NCBI RefSeq assembly: GCF_900105905.1
Contig: NZ_FNSV01000004.1
Span: 186,001 to 250,000, forward strand
Source: Rhodococcus koreensis
Lineage (GTDB): Bacteria; Actinomycetota; Actinomycetes; Mycobacteriales; Mycobacteriaceae
Length of the DNA: 64,000 nucleotides
Reading direction: 5' to 3'
The position numbers and the translations under genes are program-made. A model generated the notes under the pieces. That model had not been told where the DNA came from. It did not search any database and was given only the letters and a program-made list of their open reading frames with translations. Shown one piece after another: positions 8,205 through 16,964 of the stretch (position 1 is the stretch's first letter; every line of letters starts with the position of its first letter).

Positions 8205-8549
8205 TCATGTACTCGGCGGCCCGGTTTCGCGCGGCGTGACGGCGGCGGCAGGGCACCACTGGGTGACCTCGAGGGAGCCGAGATTGTTTCCGGTGGGGAC
8301 AGTGAAGGTGCATGCTGCCAGCCAGGAGCCGCGGGAGGTGCGCGCCCAGGCATGCAGCACGCCGGGAACCTGGATGTCGAGGTTGAGTCCTTCGGCGCGG
8401 ACCCGGAGCGGAAGGTCGTGGGCGAGGCGGCCACCGTCGTGGGCGATCGCCGTGGCCAGATCGACCGTCACCGGCTGGGGTGGGGTGATCGTGCGCCACG
8501 GTTTGGGGTCGTAGGTGGGTCGCCAGTGCCGGAACTTCCCATCGAACAT
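8205..8549 (-). CDS. hypothetical protein
   Basis: A 114-residue protein starting MFDGKFRHWRPTY at ATG 8549. No ribosome site is visible; a CATAAT box lies about ten bases upstream, so translation may be leaderless, which is common in this group. The sequence looks like a small beta-rich domain. No family recognised. First gene of the three-gene run ending at 7021. Confidence 0.65.
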   Translation of the reverse strand: MFDGKFRHWRPTYDPKPWRTITPPQPVTVDLATAIAHDGGRLAHDLPLRVRAEGLNLDIQVPGVLHAWARTSRGSWLAACTFTVPTGNNLGSLEVTQWCPAAAVTPRETGPPST

Positions 8550-9014
8550 ACATTCGATTATGTGTTATGGTGACGCTTCGGCGCCAGCGGCGGGGTAGGG
8601 AAGACCCCACTGGTGGCGCCGCCCACCCGAGGCGTACGGCTGATCGATCGTGAGTGGCAAGAACGCTGCGGGCCGCCGTGTTGCGCGAAGTCCCGACCGC
8701 CGATCACCGCTGCCGGGTCCTGGTGCAGAGCAAGGGGCGTGTTCGATGCCCGGCGATCCGCCCCCGGATGAGACCGGTGGGCCGGAGCGCAGCAGAGTCG
8801 GGGTTCGGCACGAACCCAGCGCCGAGCGGGTTCTGCTCCTCAGGCGTCGCCACCGTGCGGCCCCGAATCGGCTGTGGGCCGATGTCCTCTGCCGTCTCGT
8901 CGCGTCGGCGTGTGGCCTGCGGGATCACAGCGAAGCGCGACGGAGTCGCCCACGGGTGTTCGACTCGGATTCGTCTCCGTCGTCGCTCGACCTTGGCGTC
9001 CGTCGTGCGCATGA
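8550..9014. other. no confident gene; leader or downstream region of the first 6C RNA
   Basis: An imperfect GC-rich hairpin lies around 8580-8620. A minus-strand frame of 102 codons (8704-9012) begins right after the second 6C hairpin and has fair codon use but no ribosome site, so the 6C RNA could be its leader. I do not call it a gene. Confidence 0.3.
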
Positions 9015-9095
9015 TTGTGCCCCGGCATCGGGGGATGACGCCGGGGCACGGGGGGTGTCCAGCAGAACAAAATTGGGGGGATGCGCTGCTGGAAC
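9015..9095 (-). ncRNA. 6C small RNA, copy 1
   Basis: On the minus strand, two hairpins carry C-runs in their loops, the hallmark of the actinobacterial 6C RNA. Hairpin 1 (9095-9057) has the stem TCCAGCAG/CTGCTGGA around a loop with CCCCCCAATT. Hairpin 2 (9047-9019) has an 11-bp stem GCCCCGGCGTC with loop ATCCCCC; a further C6 run lies between them. The predicted 5' end is GTTCC at 9095, seven bases after a -10 box. Copies 2 and 3 at 30103 and 46155 share promoter spacing and structure. Confidence 0.85.
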
Positions 9096-9102
9096 AGCAC
9101 TC

Positions 9103-9108
9103 ATCCTA
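9103..9108 (-). promoter_or_regulatory. -10 box of 6C RNA copy 1
   Basis: TAGGAT on the minus strand, exactly seven bases before GTTCC. The same seven-base gap is found in the other two 6C copies (TACACT and TAGTCT). No clear -35 box. Confidence 0.6.
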
Positions 9109-9202
9109 ACGGTGTCTCGGACGCGCTCACGCGTGGGGTGACCGTCTCCGCACTCGACGCGTGCCCGTCGACATGATTCCGGGCGACGGGCCCCTGGCGT
9201 CG

Positions 9203-9457
9203 TCAGGAGCGCCTCTGGTGCCACCACTCGGCGGCGCTGGATTCGATTTCGTGGGCGCGGGTGGGCCAGGCGGAATCGGCGGTCAGCGATCGGATGGTTG
9301 CCGCCATTTGTATTGCGCTGCCATCGATGTCAAGTCTGGTCAGGAGGCGGGCGATGCGGGTCTGGTTCTCCGGCCAGCGGCCGCCGGTCGTTTCGACGAG
9401 CACCGCGACGAGGGTGGCGCACTCGTGGTCGGTGATCGGGGGAGGGGTGCGGGTCAT
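9203..9457 (-). CDS. hypothetical helical protein
   Basis: An 84-residue protein from ATG 9457 (MTRTPPPITDHECATLV), helical and charged, with a tryptophan-rich C-terminus (AAEWWHQRRS). The frame is open upstream to 9580, with an alternative start there. The ribosome site is weak either way. It may be a small regulator; no family recognised. Confidence 0.5.
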   Translation of the reverse strand: MTRTPPPITDHECATLVAVLVETTGGRWPENQTRIARLLTRLDIDGSAIQMAATIRSLTADSAWPTRAHEIESSAAEWWHQRRS

Positions 9458-9639
9458 TCCGCGCAGTCCCCGGCTGCCCCGGGTGAGCCATCGGTCGCCA
9501 GCTTCCCGCTGGATCCGCCGCCAATACACGGGGCCACGGTTGCTGAGGAGAGAATGCACCGTCGGACGGTAGCAACCCACGGTCGATCAGCCGTGTGCGG
9601 CGGTGCCGGCCGTCGCAGAGGGCGCCCAGCATCCCGCTC

Positions 9640-9943
9640 TCGGGGCCACCGACGTCGGGTTTCCGCGGCCGTGGCGGAGGGGCGGACTACGGTGACCTGT
9701 GCGACGAGCAACAGGTCGCCACTCACTGCCCAGACCGGTGATCCGATCACGGTCCTGATCTGCGGTGTTCCGCGGATTGGTAGATGTGTGGCGGCCTGTT
9801 TCTCGGCGAAATCTCAGGACCAGCGGTGATGCCGCCCTCTTTTCGTCCCGGTCGAGGAGGGCGCAAGCAGTGACCATGGCCGAGCCGTGATCGCCGATGT
9901 CCGGTTCGGGCGAGGTCGCCGGCTGTCCCAGATTCTCGATCAT
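9640..9943 (-). pseudogene. possible frameshifted hypothetical gene
   Basis: From ATG 9943 a frame reads MIENLGQPATSPEPDIGDHG with good codon use for about 45 codons. The coding signal then moves to another frame (TVIGSPVWAVSGDLLLVAQV) around 9800 and fades near 9640. This looks like one gene with an indel. No family recognised. Confidence 0.3.
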
Positions 9944-10064
9944 GCCGTGGGAGACCTGCGCGGGATGTCAGAGGAAAGCCGCCGACGCCTTCCCCGGTGT
10001 CAGCGGCTCCTCACCCGCCCGGGAACGCTACGCACTGTAGGTCTTGCCCGGTCACGGGGTGACG

Positions 10065-10211
10065 GTGACGCCATATCGCCTCTCGGCAAGTGGTCGCTCG
10101 CGGCGACTGTTCTGATGTGGTACCCGGGGTATGCGCGCCACCGTCAGCCTCTGCAACAGCGGACTGTCCGTCGGTATTCCACACGCCCGCGGTGCGCCGA
10201 CAGGCCCTGGC
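10065..10211 (+). pseudogene. degenerate copy of the 49-residue basic protein
   Basis: About 115 bases align without gaps, roughly three quarters identical, to the small coupled gene at 44828-44977. In the matching frame (GTG 10065) codon 17 is TGA at 10113-10115 where the other copy has CGG. The shared core CGTRG-RAT follows it. The copy is therefore probably dead, unless the stop is read through. Confidence 0.5.
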
Positions 10212-10254
10212 CTGTACGGGGCCAGACCGTCCTCAGTGGGCATCGCCGGTGGTG

Positions 10255-10603
10255 ATCGGCTACGAGGTCCTTGCCGTTGTTGCGGACGTTGTTCACGGCC
10301 CCAAGCTGCCCGGTGCCGGGAGTGCCATCAGAGATCGGGCGAAGTCGACGTCGGTATTGGTCGGGTCGAGCCAGTCCGCCCAATTCGCTTCGGCCACGCT
10401 CATCGGCATCCGGTCGTGGATGTGCCCGACGTCGTCGGTGGAACTGGTGGTGATCACCGAGAAAGTGACCAGCCAGGCGTCCGGATCATCGTCGGAGACG
10501 TCGGGGTTGCGCTACAAGTCGAAGATCCCGGCCAACGGCAGAGTGTCACCCTCGGCCGGGTGAATGGAGTACGGCTGCTTGAGCGGTTTCCCGGACTTGT
10601 CGA
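10255..10603 (-). pseudogene. SRAP-domain (YedK/HMCES-like) pseudogene
   Basis: The minus strand shows the middle and end of an SOS-response-associated peptidase (SRAP) domain: VDKSGKPLKQPYSIHPAEGD, then a TAG stop at 10512-10514 where a tryptophan is expected, then the FSVITT...HDRMP core and, in another frame, AVNNVRNNGKDLV, the usual C-terminal motif. The N-terminus with the catalytic cysteine is missing. Working SRAP proteins crosslink to abasic sites in single-stranded DNA. Here there are one stop, one frame break and a 5' truncation, so this is a true relic. Confidence 0.7.
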
Positions 10604-10739
10604 CCTACGCCACATCTTGACCGCCCGATAGTGCCACTGACCTTTGGTGGGGCAGTGGTCCTCGGACCCGGCTCGTGCAGGAGGTGAACTCGGCGTCGTG
10701 TGATCTGGTCGGCGTGATGCCCCGGTGGTGTGCCGCCGG

Positions 10740-11276
10740 TCAGGAAGCGGGCGCGAGCAGCTTGACGAGCTGAGTCCGGGCCCGGTGGATCCGTGTCTTG
10801 ACCGTTTGGACGCTCACGCCCTGGTGTTCGGCGATATCGGCGTAGGTCAGGGACGCGAACTCGCGCAGGACGATCGCGACCCGGAAGTCTTCGGGGAGTT
10901 CGGCGAGGGCGCGGCGAACGGCGTCGACGGTGGCGACCCGATCATCAACGCGAGGGGAGGGGTCTTCGAGCTGGAGTTCGATTTCGTCGTCGCCGGCGCC
11001 GAGGCTGCTGGTTTCTTTCCGTCGGCGCAGGACCGCGAGGGCGGCGTTGGCGGCGATGCGGTGCAGCCAGGTGTTGAAGCGGGACTCGCCGCGGAACTTG
11101 TCGAGGTTCCGCCATGCGGCGACCAAGGTTTCCTGGAGGGCATCTTCGGCGTCGGTGTGGTTGCCGGTGATCTGCAGGCACACGCCCCAGGCGTTGTTCC
11201 GGTAGCGGCCGACGAGCTCGGCGAAGGCGTGCTGGTCGCCGTGTCGGCACAGCAAAATCAGCTCAGCGTCGTCCAT
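10740..11276 (-). CDS. ECF-type RNA polymerase sigma factor
   Basis: A 178-residue sigma-70 family protein with region 2 (AFAELVGRYRNNAWGVCLQITGNHTDAEDALQETLVAAW) and region 4 (LPEDFRVAIVLREFASLTYADIAEHQGVSVQTVKTRIHRAR). It recruits RNA polymerase to alternative promoters, usually in cell-envelope stress. No anti-sigma factor gene follows; the neighbours upstream on the same strand are an acidic protein and a C39-like peptidase. The start at ATG 11276 has the striking G6 tract GGGGGGACAACCG, shared with the two Hsp70-like genes, so it is a candidate 6C RNA target. Confidence 0.9.
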   Translation of the reverse strand: MDDAELILLCRHGDQHAFAELVGRYRNNAWGVCLQITGNHTDAEDALQETLVAAWRNLDKFRGESRFNTWLHRIAANAALAVLRRRKETSSLGAGDDEIELQLEDPSPRVDDRVATVDAVRRALAELPEDFRVAIVLREFASLTYADIAEHQGVSVQTVKTRIHRARTQLVKLLAPAS

Positions 11277-11433
11277 CGGTTGTCCCCCCGGCTTGTCGTG
11301 CGTCCCGCCCTGTTCCAGTGCCGTGTGATCGTACCCGCCGGGAAACCGGGGTACCCGCGGACCGTTGTGCGGGGTCGGCGGGTACCGGGCCAGCGGTGTT
11401 CGTTCCGCGAACCCGCTTCGCGTTCGGTACTGG

Positions 11434-11811
11434 TCAGAAGGTGTCGTGCCCGAAGTCCTGCTCGGGCAGCTCGAGGTCAGGCAGCGGGTCCTCGACATGA
11501 GTCGACACATCGTGGTGCACCGCCGGGTCGACGTCGGGGAGGTGATCGTCGTCCGCGAAGACCTCGGCCGGCACATCGACGCCCTGATCACCGCTGTCAC
11601 TGTCGCCGTCGTCGATGTCGCCGAGGTCGAGGATCAACTCGTCCTCGGGAACGACCGGGGTGTCATTCATCTCCGGGACGAGAGAGCCGTCGGCCTCGGG
11701 GGTCTGCGGGTCGAGCGCCACCTCGAGCGCGCGGTTCCAGACGTCGTCCGGTACCGGTGTGTCCTCGGTCGATAGGCCCAAGGACTCCAGGAGAGGATCA
11801 TGATCCTCCAT
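11434..11811 (-). CDS. acidic hypothetical protein
   Basis: A 125-residue, strongly acidic protein (aspartate and glutamate throughout, no signal peptide or membrane segment) that starts MEDHDPLLESLGLSTEDTP at ATG 11811. The N-terminal 40 residues look helical (DDVWNRALEVALDP) and the rest disordered. It lies between the sigma factor and the C39-like gene on the same strand. Acidic proteins beside sigma factors sometimes act as partners or mimics of nucleic acid, but I see no family. Confidence 0.7.
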   Translation of the reverse strand: MEDHDPLLESLGLSTEDTPVPDDVWNRALEVALDPQTPEADGSLVPEMNDTPVVPEDELILDLGDIDDGDSDSGDQGVDVPAEVFADDDHLPDVDPAVHHDVSTHVEDPLPDLELPEQDFGHDTF

Positions 11812-11979
11812 CGCTCTACACCTCTTCCCTGCTGCGTTCGGTGCCGGTGGTATCCGGCAGCTCGAGAGTTAGATGTCTGCAGGAACGGAAATGTTCCCAC
11901 GAGGTGACATCGGATCTCGCACCCCGGTGTGTCGGGGCGCGAAATCCAGTGTCCACGCCTTTGCTCGGACTGCCCACTC

Positions 11980-12939
11980 TCACAGCGGCAGCATCGCCCA
12001 CGGCCGCTGATCGAGGGCCATCGCCGTCGGATCGGCCGGGGTGTCACGGGGTGCGAGGTCCGGGTCGACCTCGTCGGCGGTGAGCATCTGGCAGCCGGAG
12101 TCCTGCCAGGCACCCTCGAACTGAGCGATCGGCACCTCCAGCTGGTTACCGGTCGGGCTGCCCGGGTCGGACAGGATGACCACGCCGCGGGCCTCGTCGA
12201 TGCCGGCGACCACCAGGAAGTGGTCCGGCTGATCGTCCTCTCCGATCTCCTCTCCAGGGGTCCAGATTTCCCCGGAGTCCACCATCGCGATCACGCCGTA
12301 CCCGCCCTCCAGCTTGCCCTTCAGGTCGTCGAGGGAGCTGTTCTCGATGTGGCAGGGCACCCCCTGGTCTTCGAGGAGGACTTCCAGGTTCGGCAAGGTC
12401 ATCCCCTGCGAGGGATCACCGTTGGCCATCAGGCCGAGGGCCAGCGCCCGGTCCATCAGCTGCTGCGGGTCGGTGATGTCGAGGCCGGTGTACTCGGACA
12501 CGAGTTGTGCGGCGCTGGACGGCCCGCAGTACCCGTCGAGTTCCTGGAAGAACCAGCTGGTGGTCCACTGGGTGGGGCTGCCGTACACCCCGTCCTGCGG
12601 GGCGGCAGCGGGTTCGGGGTAGGGGACCAGTTCCGGTTCGGGCTCCGCGGGCGGTACGGCCGACAGGTCCGGTTCCGGTGCTACCGGAGGCAGTGTCGAC
12701 AGGTCTGGTTCCGGCGGGGCGGGTGGCAGGTCCGCCTCCGGTGAGGCGGGTGGCAGGTCCGGGGCCGTTGGCGGAGTAGGCGTGACGTCGTCGTACGGGA
12801 GACCGGTCGTCGTATCGTCGGGGAACACCGGTGAGGACTCGTCGACGAATCCCGGGTCCAGTACGGGTTCGTCCAGTTCGGGGCCTGGACCCCAGAGGGA
12901 CGCGTTGCGGTCCTCGAGGTCGGAAATGGTGTCGTCCAT
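11980..12939 (-). CDS. C39-like cysteine peptidase domain protein with acidic/proline-rich N-terminus
   Basis: A 319-residue protein. Residues 1-115 are disordered, rich in proline, glutamate and aspartate, with repeated PEPDLS-type units. From about 120 a papain-like C39 domain follows: DGYCGPSSAAQLVSEY holds the active cysteine and QPDHFLVVAGID the histidine. There is no signal peptide and no ABC transporter nearby, unlike classical C39 bacteriocin peptidases. The neighbouring aspartate-rich repeat protein recurs with it here, so they may act together. It could also be a structural or inhibited peptidase. Confidence 0.8.
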   Translation of the reverse strand: MDDTISDLEDRNASLWGPGPELDEPVLDPGFVDESSPVFPDDTTTGLPYDDVTPTPPTAPDLPPASPEADLPPAPPEPDLSTLPPVAPEPDLSAVPPAEPEPELVPYPEPAAAPQDGVYGSPTQWTTSWFFQELDGYCGPSSAAQLVSEYTGLDITDPQQLMDRALALGLMANGDPSQGMTLPNLEVLLEDQGVPCHIENSSLDDLKGKLEGGYGVIAMVDSGEIWTPGEEIGEDDQPDHFLVVAGIDEARGVVILSDPGSPTGNQLEVPIAQFEGAWQDSGCQMLTADEVDPDLAPRDTPADPTAMALDQRPWAMLPL

Positions 12940-13032
12940 CGAATCGATCTCTCTGTGAGTCCAAGCGGAAGTGACAGTGACCGCTGCCGCACACCCGAAT
13001 TGGTCGGTGTACGGCAGCGGGAAGTGGATAGG

Positions 13033-13794
13033 TCAGACGAGGTCGTCGCCGGGGAGCGGCTCAGCGGGGGCGTCGAAGGTGCCGTCGTACTCGGCGACGA
13101 GGCCCTGCGAACCGGTGGTGATCTCGTCGAGGATTCCGTCGTTGGTGGTGTCCTCCATTTTCAGGTCGAAGATCCCGTCACTGTCGGTGTCGACGAGCAC
13201 GGTGTTGGGGACGTCGTCGCCGTCGCTGTCGAGAATGACGGTGTCGAACTGGCCGGACCCGGTGCTGTCGATGAGCGTGGTGTCGAGGTGCACGTCACCG
13301 TTGGTGTCGCGGTAGGACTCCCGGACGACGCCGTCGGCGATCGCATCGGCCTGGATGACGTTGCCCTGCGCGTCGAGGATGCCCTTGGCGTCGACGTTGC
13401 CGTCGTCGTCGAGATCGGTTGCGACTCGGACCGTTCCGTCGGCCTGGGGGTGAACGGCGGACTCGTAGGTGCCGTTGCTGTCGGTGTCGAGTTCGATGGT
13501 CGTCAGGTTGCCGTCGGTGTCGAGGTGCTCGATCTGGTTGACGCCGTCGATGGTCGTGTGGACGGTGTCGACGTTTCCGTCGCCGTCGAGGTCGCGGGGG
13601 GAGCGGTACGACTCCCCACTGGCGCCGGGGACATCTTCGGGTGCCGGGGCCAACTCGGGTTCGAGGGTGGGCTCCGGTGCGAGTTCGGGCTCGGGTGCGA
13701 CGGCGGAGGTGAAGGACGCGTCCTCCGGGGACCCGGTCAGGTTCGCAGACGGCGCGGTCGGCGCGGCGGTGGCATTGCTGGAGGGGTTCGTCAT
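13033..13794 (-). CDS. aspartate-rich repeat (EF-hand/dockerin-like) protein
   Basis: A 253-residue protein starting MTNPSSNATAAPTAP at ATG 13794 with AAAGGACGAG upstream. After a proline/glutamate-rich lead (to about 75) it carries roughly nine repeats of the type D-x-D-G-D/N-G-x2-D (DLDGDGNVDTV, DTDGNLTTI, DSDGDDVPNTV, DTDSDGIFDLK), which can bind calcium like EF-hand loops. No signal peptide. A shorter paralogue with the same N-terminus and repeats is at 29171-29617 at the other end of the cluster. Function unknown. Confidence 0.8.
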   Translation of the reverse strand: MTNPSSNATAAPTAPSANLTGSPEDASFTSAVAPEPELAPEPTLEPELAPAPEDVPGASGESYRSPRDLDGDGNVDTVHTTIDGVNQIEHLDTDGNLTTIELDTDSNGTYESAVHPQADGTVRVATDLDDDGNVDAKGILDAQGNVIQADAIADGVVRESYRDTNGDVHLDTTLIDSTGSGQFDTVILDSDGDDVPNTVLVDTDSDGIFDLKMEDTTNDGILDEITTGSQGLVAEYDGTFDAPAEPLPGDDLV

Positions 13795-14100
13795 CGTCTC
13801 GTCCTTTGTCGGTCCGGTTAGCCGGGAGCCGATCTCCCCGCCTATGTAGGTGAGATGCCGGCGATGACGGAAAGGTTCCCGCGAGTTCCCACAATTATTT
13901 TCAGGCCGCATGATTATTGGCTGGACCGGCGCGAATCGAGACCCGCTCCGCTCGGAAGAGGTCTTCGGTCGTAGGCGGCCGAGGTCGACAACACCGCAAT
14001 CGGCGCTCGACTGCACACACTGCGACCTTGTGTGGGCGCTCGGCGCGTACGCTGACATGTCAGCTGGGTCGGGGCATATCCGTAACTGGAGGGTCACGTC

Positions 14101-14631
14101 ATGCACTGTCTAGAGGTTCATCGTTCCCTCGTCGCAGGAAGTGTTGTGTCCGCAGCGATCCTCGCTCTCGCGCTCGGCTCCGCCGCCGCGATAGCGGCCC
14201 CGGTCTCGGCGGCGTCGACCACCGAGTTTCAGGTCCCGGTGACGTTCCTCTCGGCATGCGGGGTGGGGTTCAGGTGTTACCTGCCGACGCTCGCTGCCGT
14301 GACACCGTCGGCAACGACGAACGCACCCGGCGCAGTGAGCTTCGCTGCAACGCCTCCGACGACCATCTCGATCACCTGGCTCGACTGCATCGACGTGACA
14401 GTGCACTGGCGAAACCTGACCACCGGCGCCACTGGCGCCACGGAGATCCGACGCGTGCCGCCCGACTACAGTCGCCCCACCGCGCCGGGCGAGTGGTGCC
14501 GATACAACCCGACCACGGTGGTCACCGGCAGCGGCACAGTCGCCGCGACCGCCGATGTCGCCGCGGCCGCCTCTCGCACCGGGGATCATCGCCCCATCAG
14601 CTCGGGGGTTGGCCTCTTCCAGGTTCCCTAG
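14101..14631 (+). CDS. secreted hypothetical protein
   Basis: A 176-residue protein with a Sec signal peptide (SLVAGSVVSAAILALALGSAAAIAAPVSAA) and a mature beta-rich domain with four cysteines, likely two disulfides. It is the only plus-strand gene inside the block of minus-strand genes from 10.7 to 18.6 kb. No family recognised. It ends at a hairpin shared with the convergent Hsp70-like gene. Confidence 0.75.
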   Translation: MHCLEVHRSLVAGSVVSAAILALALGSAAAIAAPVSAASTTEFQVPVTFLSACGVGFRCYLPTLAAVTPSATTNAPGAVSFAATPPTTISITWLDCIDVTVHWRNLTTGATGATEIRRVPPDYSRPTAPGEWCRYNPTTVVTGSGTVAATADVAAAASRTGDHRPISSGVGLFQVP

Positions 14632-14675
14632 AGCGACGGTGAATCAGCCGCTTGCGGCGTGGCCGCGAATGCCGA

Positions 14676-14709
14676 CGCCCGCGTCACCGTAGGTGTGGTG
14701 ACGCGGGCG
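14676..14709. terminator. bidirectional hairpin between convergent genes
   Basis: CGCCCGCGTCACC at 14676-14688 pairs perfectly over 13 bases with 14697-14709, loop of eight. It lies between the ends of the secreted-protein gene (plus) and the first Hsp70-like gene (minus) and can serve both. Confidence 0.7.
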
Positions 14710-14744
14710 CAGCCTTGCCTTGTCGAAGCGTTCCGGGTGGGACT

Positions 14745-16730
14745 TTAGTTCAGCAGGCCGGCGCGGGAGAGGAAGGTCTTCGCGGTGTCGACGCTGCTCG
14801 CGCCGGAGAAGTTGACCTGGACCCCGCTGGAGTTGTTCGCGTAGTAAATGGAGTAGTCGGGGAACTCCTGGGAGAGTGGGCCATTGACGTGGGCGGCGGC
14901 GGTGCGGGCGGTGTTCTCGACGATCACGTTCTCCGCCACGGCGGTGTTGTCGTGGTAGCCCTCACGGATCCCGAGGACGGCCTTCTTGGCGGCCGCGAGG
15001 TCGACGGAGAAGATGATGCTGTCGAAGGTGCCGTCGGTGACCCCCTTGGTCAGGGTGCTGCCCTTCTTGATGGTGCATTGCAGTTGGAGGCCGTCGTTTT
15101 CGGTGAACCCGATCTTCTTGCAGTCCGTGAGGTCTTTGCTCAACGCGGCGGGTATCGCGGCGAGGACCTGGTCCTGGGTCTTCGCCAGGGTGGGCGCGTT
15201 GTCACCGGAGGCGCCTTGGTCGTTGTCGACGGGCTGGGCGCTGTTGGGGGAGCCGTCGGTGCCGGCGGCGGCGGTGTTGTCGCCGCCACCGGTGAGCAGG
15301 ACCGTCGAGACGATCGCGATGACTACGACGAGGGCTGCCGCGGCGGACCCGGCGATCAGCCACTTCTTCTTCCCGGACGAGGCCGGGGCCGGGGAGGTGC
15401 TGTGCGTAGGTGCCGGTTCGGGCCACCGCGTGATCGGTCCGCTCGGGTGCGAACCGGACGCGGCACCGACCGTCCCGGACTGGGTCTGTGCCGGAGCGCT
15501 CTGGCCGTACCCGCCGAACTGCGGCTGCTGCCCGTACCCCGCCGGCTGGGGCTGCTGCCCGTATTGCGGCGGTCCTTGCTGATACGCGCCGCTGTGGTTG
15601 GGTTGAGTCTGGTGATGCGCCGCCGCCGGCTGCTGCACGGACAGTCCCCGCAGCACCGGTGCGACCGCGGCCAGCGCTCCCTGCGCGACCACGGTCTTCG
15701 GATCGTCGAGGGTGGCAATGGGTCCGAGCGGCTTGAGTTTTTCGTGCACCAGCGGGATCCGCGAGGAACCACCGGTCAGATACAGGGCCTCGAGCTGTGA
15801 GGGGTCGGTGATCTGCGCGTCGGCGAGGGTGGCCCGGGTCAGGTTCACCGCCTTCTCCAGCGGGGCGGAGATGAGGTCCTCGAACTCGTCGCGGGTGATC
15901 TGGAACGTTTCGTGGAACCCGCCGCCGGCGACGGTGATCGTCGCGGACGGTGACTCCGAGAGCAGTTCCTTGGCGCGGCGGATCGAATCGTCGAGGTTGT
16001 GCCGCACGCTGATCGGCGCGGACTGCCGCAGGTAGGTCAGCAGTTCGGGGTTGCGGCCTTCGAGTTGGTCGTCGACCCATCGGCGGATGAACGCGTCGAA
16101 GTTCTTCCCGCCCAACCCGTTGTCGCCGCGGGCGGCGATGACGTCGAAGGTGCCTTCGCTGGTGGCGGCGAGGACCGCGATGTCGAGGGTGCCGCCACCG
16201 AAGTCGAACACGGCGATCTTCGCACCCGGGGCGAGGGTGTTGGTGCGGGTGTAATAGTGCGCCGCGGCCCGGGGTTCGGACACGGTCTGCACGATTCCCG
16301 GGCTGAGCCCGAGGGTGCCGGCGGCGTCGAGGAGGACCTGGACTTCCCGCGGGGACCAGGCCTCCGGGTGGGTGAGGACGAGCTGCGACGGAGCCGTGCC
16401 GCCGTGCGCGCTGGACGCACGGGTCATCACGTTCTGCAGCACGGCCGCCACCGGTACCGAGGCGGGCAGGTCATAGGAGTTGACGGTGACCATGCCCTGC
16501 CGGACGACGCGCTTCGGCGAGGGCAGGAACGCCGCCGGGTTGCGTTCGGCCTGGTTGATCGCGACGTCACCGACGGCGATCGAGTTCGGGGACTCCACGA
16601 ACACCGCCGAGGGCATCAGGTTGCCCTGGTGCGTCAGCGGCAGTGCCTCCACCGCACCGCTGACCGCACCGGTGTGCGCCGCGGCCGTGTTCGACGTGCC
16701 GAAGTCGATACCCAGAAGCCACTCAGACAT
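14745..16730 (-). CDS. membrane-anchored Hsp70-like ATPase, copy A
   Basis: A 661-residue protein. Residues 1-370 are a full Hsp70/actin-fold ATPase: LLGIDFGTSNTAAAHTG (phosphate 1), IAVFDFGGGTLDIAVL (phosphate 2) and LYLTGGSSRIPLV (adenosine). The Hsp70 substrate-binding domain is absent. Instead there is a Gln/Pro/Gly-rich linker (380-460), one transmembrane helix (KKKWLIAGSAAAALVVVIAI, about 475-495) and an outer domain of about 160 residues with a cysteine pair. This is the layout of a receptor kinase with Hsp70 in place of the kinase. The leader has a G6 ribosome tract, GGGGGGACACGACC, before ATG 16730. A GrpE-like partner is at 20796-21317. Confidence 0.88.
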   Translation of the reverse strand: MSEWLLGIDFGTSNTAAAHTGAVSGAVEALPLTHQGNLMPSAVFVESPNSIAVGDVAINQAERNPAAFLPSPKRVVRQGMVTVNSYDLPASVPVAAVLQNVMTRASSAHGGTAPSQLVLTHPEAWSPREVQVLLDAAGTLGLSPGIVQTVSEPRAAAHYYTRTNTLAPGAKIAVFDFGGGTLDIAVLAATSEGTFDVIAARGDNGLGGKNFDAFIRRWVDDQLEGRNPELLTYLRQSAPISVRHNLDDSIRRAKELLSESPSATITVAGGGFHETFQITRDEFEDLISAPLEKAVNLTRATLADAQITDPSQLEALYLTGGSSRIPLVHEKLKPLGPIATLDDPKTVVAQGALAAVAPVLRGLSVQQPAAAHHQTQPNHSGAYQQGPPQYGQQPQPAGYGQQPQFGGYGQSAPAQTQSGTVGAASGSHPSGPITRWPEPAPTHSTSPAPASSGKKKWLIAGSAAAALVVVIAIVSTVLLTGGGDNTAAAGTDGSPNSAQPVDNDQGASGDNAPTLAKTQDQVLAAIPAALSKDLTDCKKIGFTENDGLQLQCTIKKGSTLTKGVTDGTFDSIIFSVDLAAAKKAVLGIREGYHDNTAVAENVIVENTARTAAAHVNGPLSQEFPDYSIYYANNSSGVQVNFSGASSVDTAKTFLSRAGLLN

Positions 16731-16860
16731 GGTCGTGTCCCCCCTCGGATCCCAATTGTTTCTGCGCCGCGCCATCGCGGCGGCCGTGGCGCGAGAGCAT
16801 CATGTCATGCAGGCCTCGGCCTGCTCGCCGAGGCCGGAACGCTGGGCCGGTGGTGCTCAT
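16723..16860 (-). CDS. possible leader peptide upstream of Hsp70-like A
   Basis: A 45-codon frame from ATG 16860 with GTGAGGAG upstream; its stop overlaps the first codons of the Hsp70-like gene in another frame. The product is basic (MSTTGPAFRPRRAGRGLHDMM...). A hairpin GGCCTCGG/CCGAGGCC lies inside it at about 16811-16836. This could be a real coupled leader or chance. It fills the gap between the two Hsp70-like genes. Confidence 0.3.
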   Translation of the reverse strand: MSTTGPAFRPRRAGRGLHDMMLSRHGRRDGAAQKQLGSEGGHDHV

Positions 16861-16964
16861 GGTGGTGGTGCTCCTCACTCGGCACTCTTCGTGCCTGTCT
16901 GAAAAGTGAGATGCGCCCAGCGGGCCGAAAGTTCCCACCCGATCGTGGGCGGCACGCTCGGGTC

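Noticed and set aside
8704..9012. Minus-strand 102-codon frame directly after 6C RNA copy 1
   Set aside because: Codon use is fair, but there is no ribosome site and no family; competing frames over the same bases look similar.
13033..13794. Periodic GACGGC-type DNA, considered as a tandem repeat or CRISPR-like array
   Set aside because: The periodicity comes from the D-x-D-G-D protein repeats and spacing is irregular. No CRISPR array or cas gene was seen anywhere in the window.
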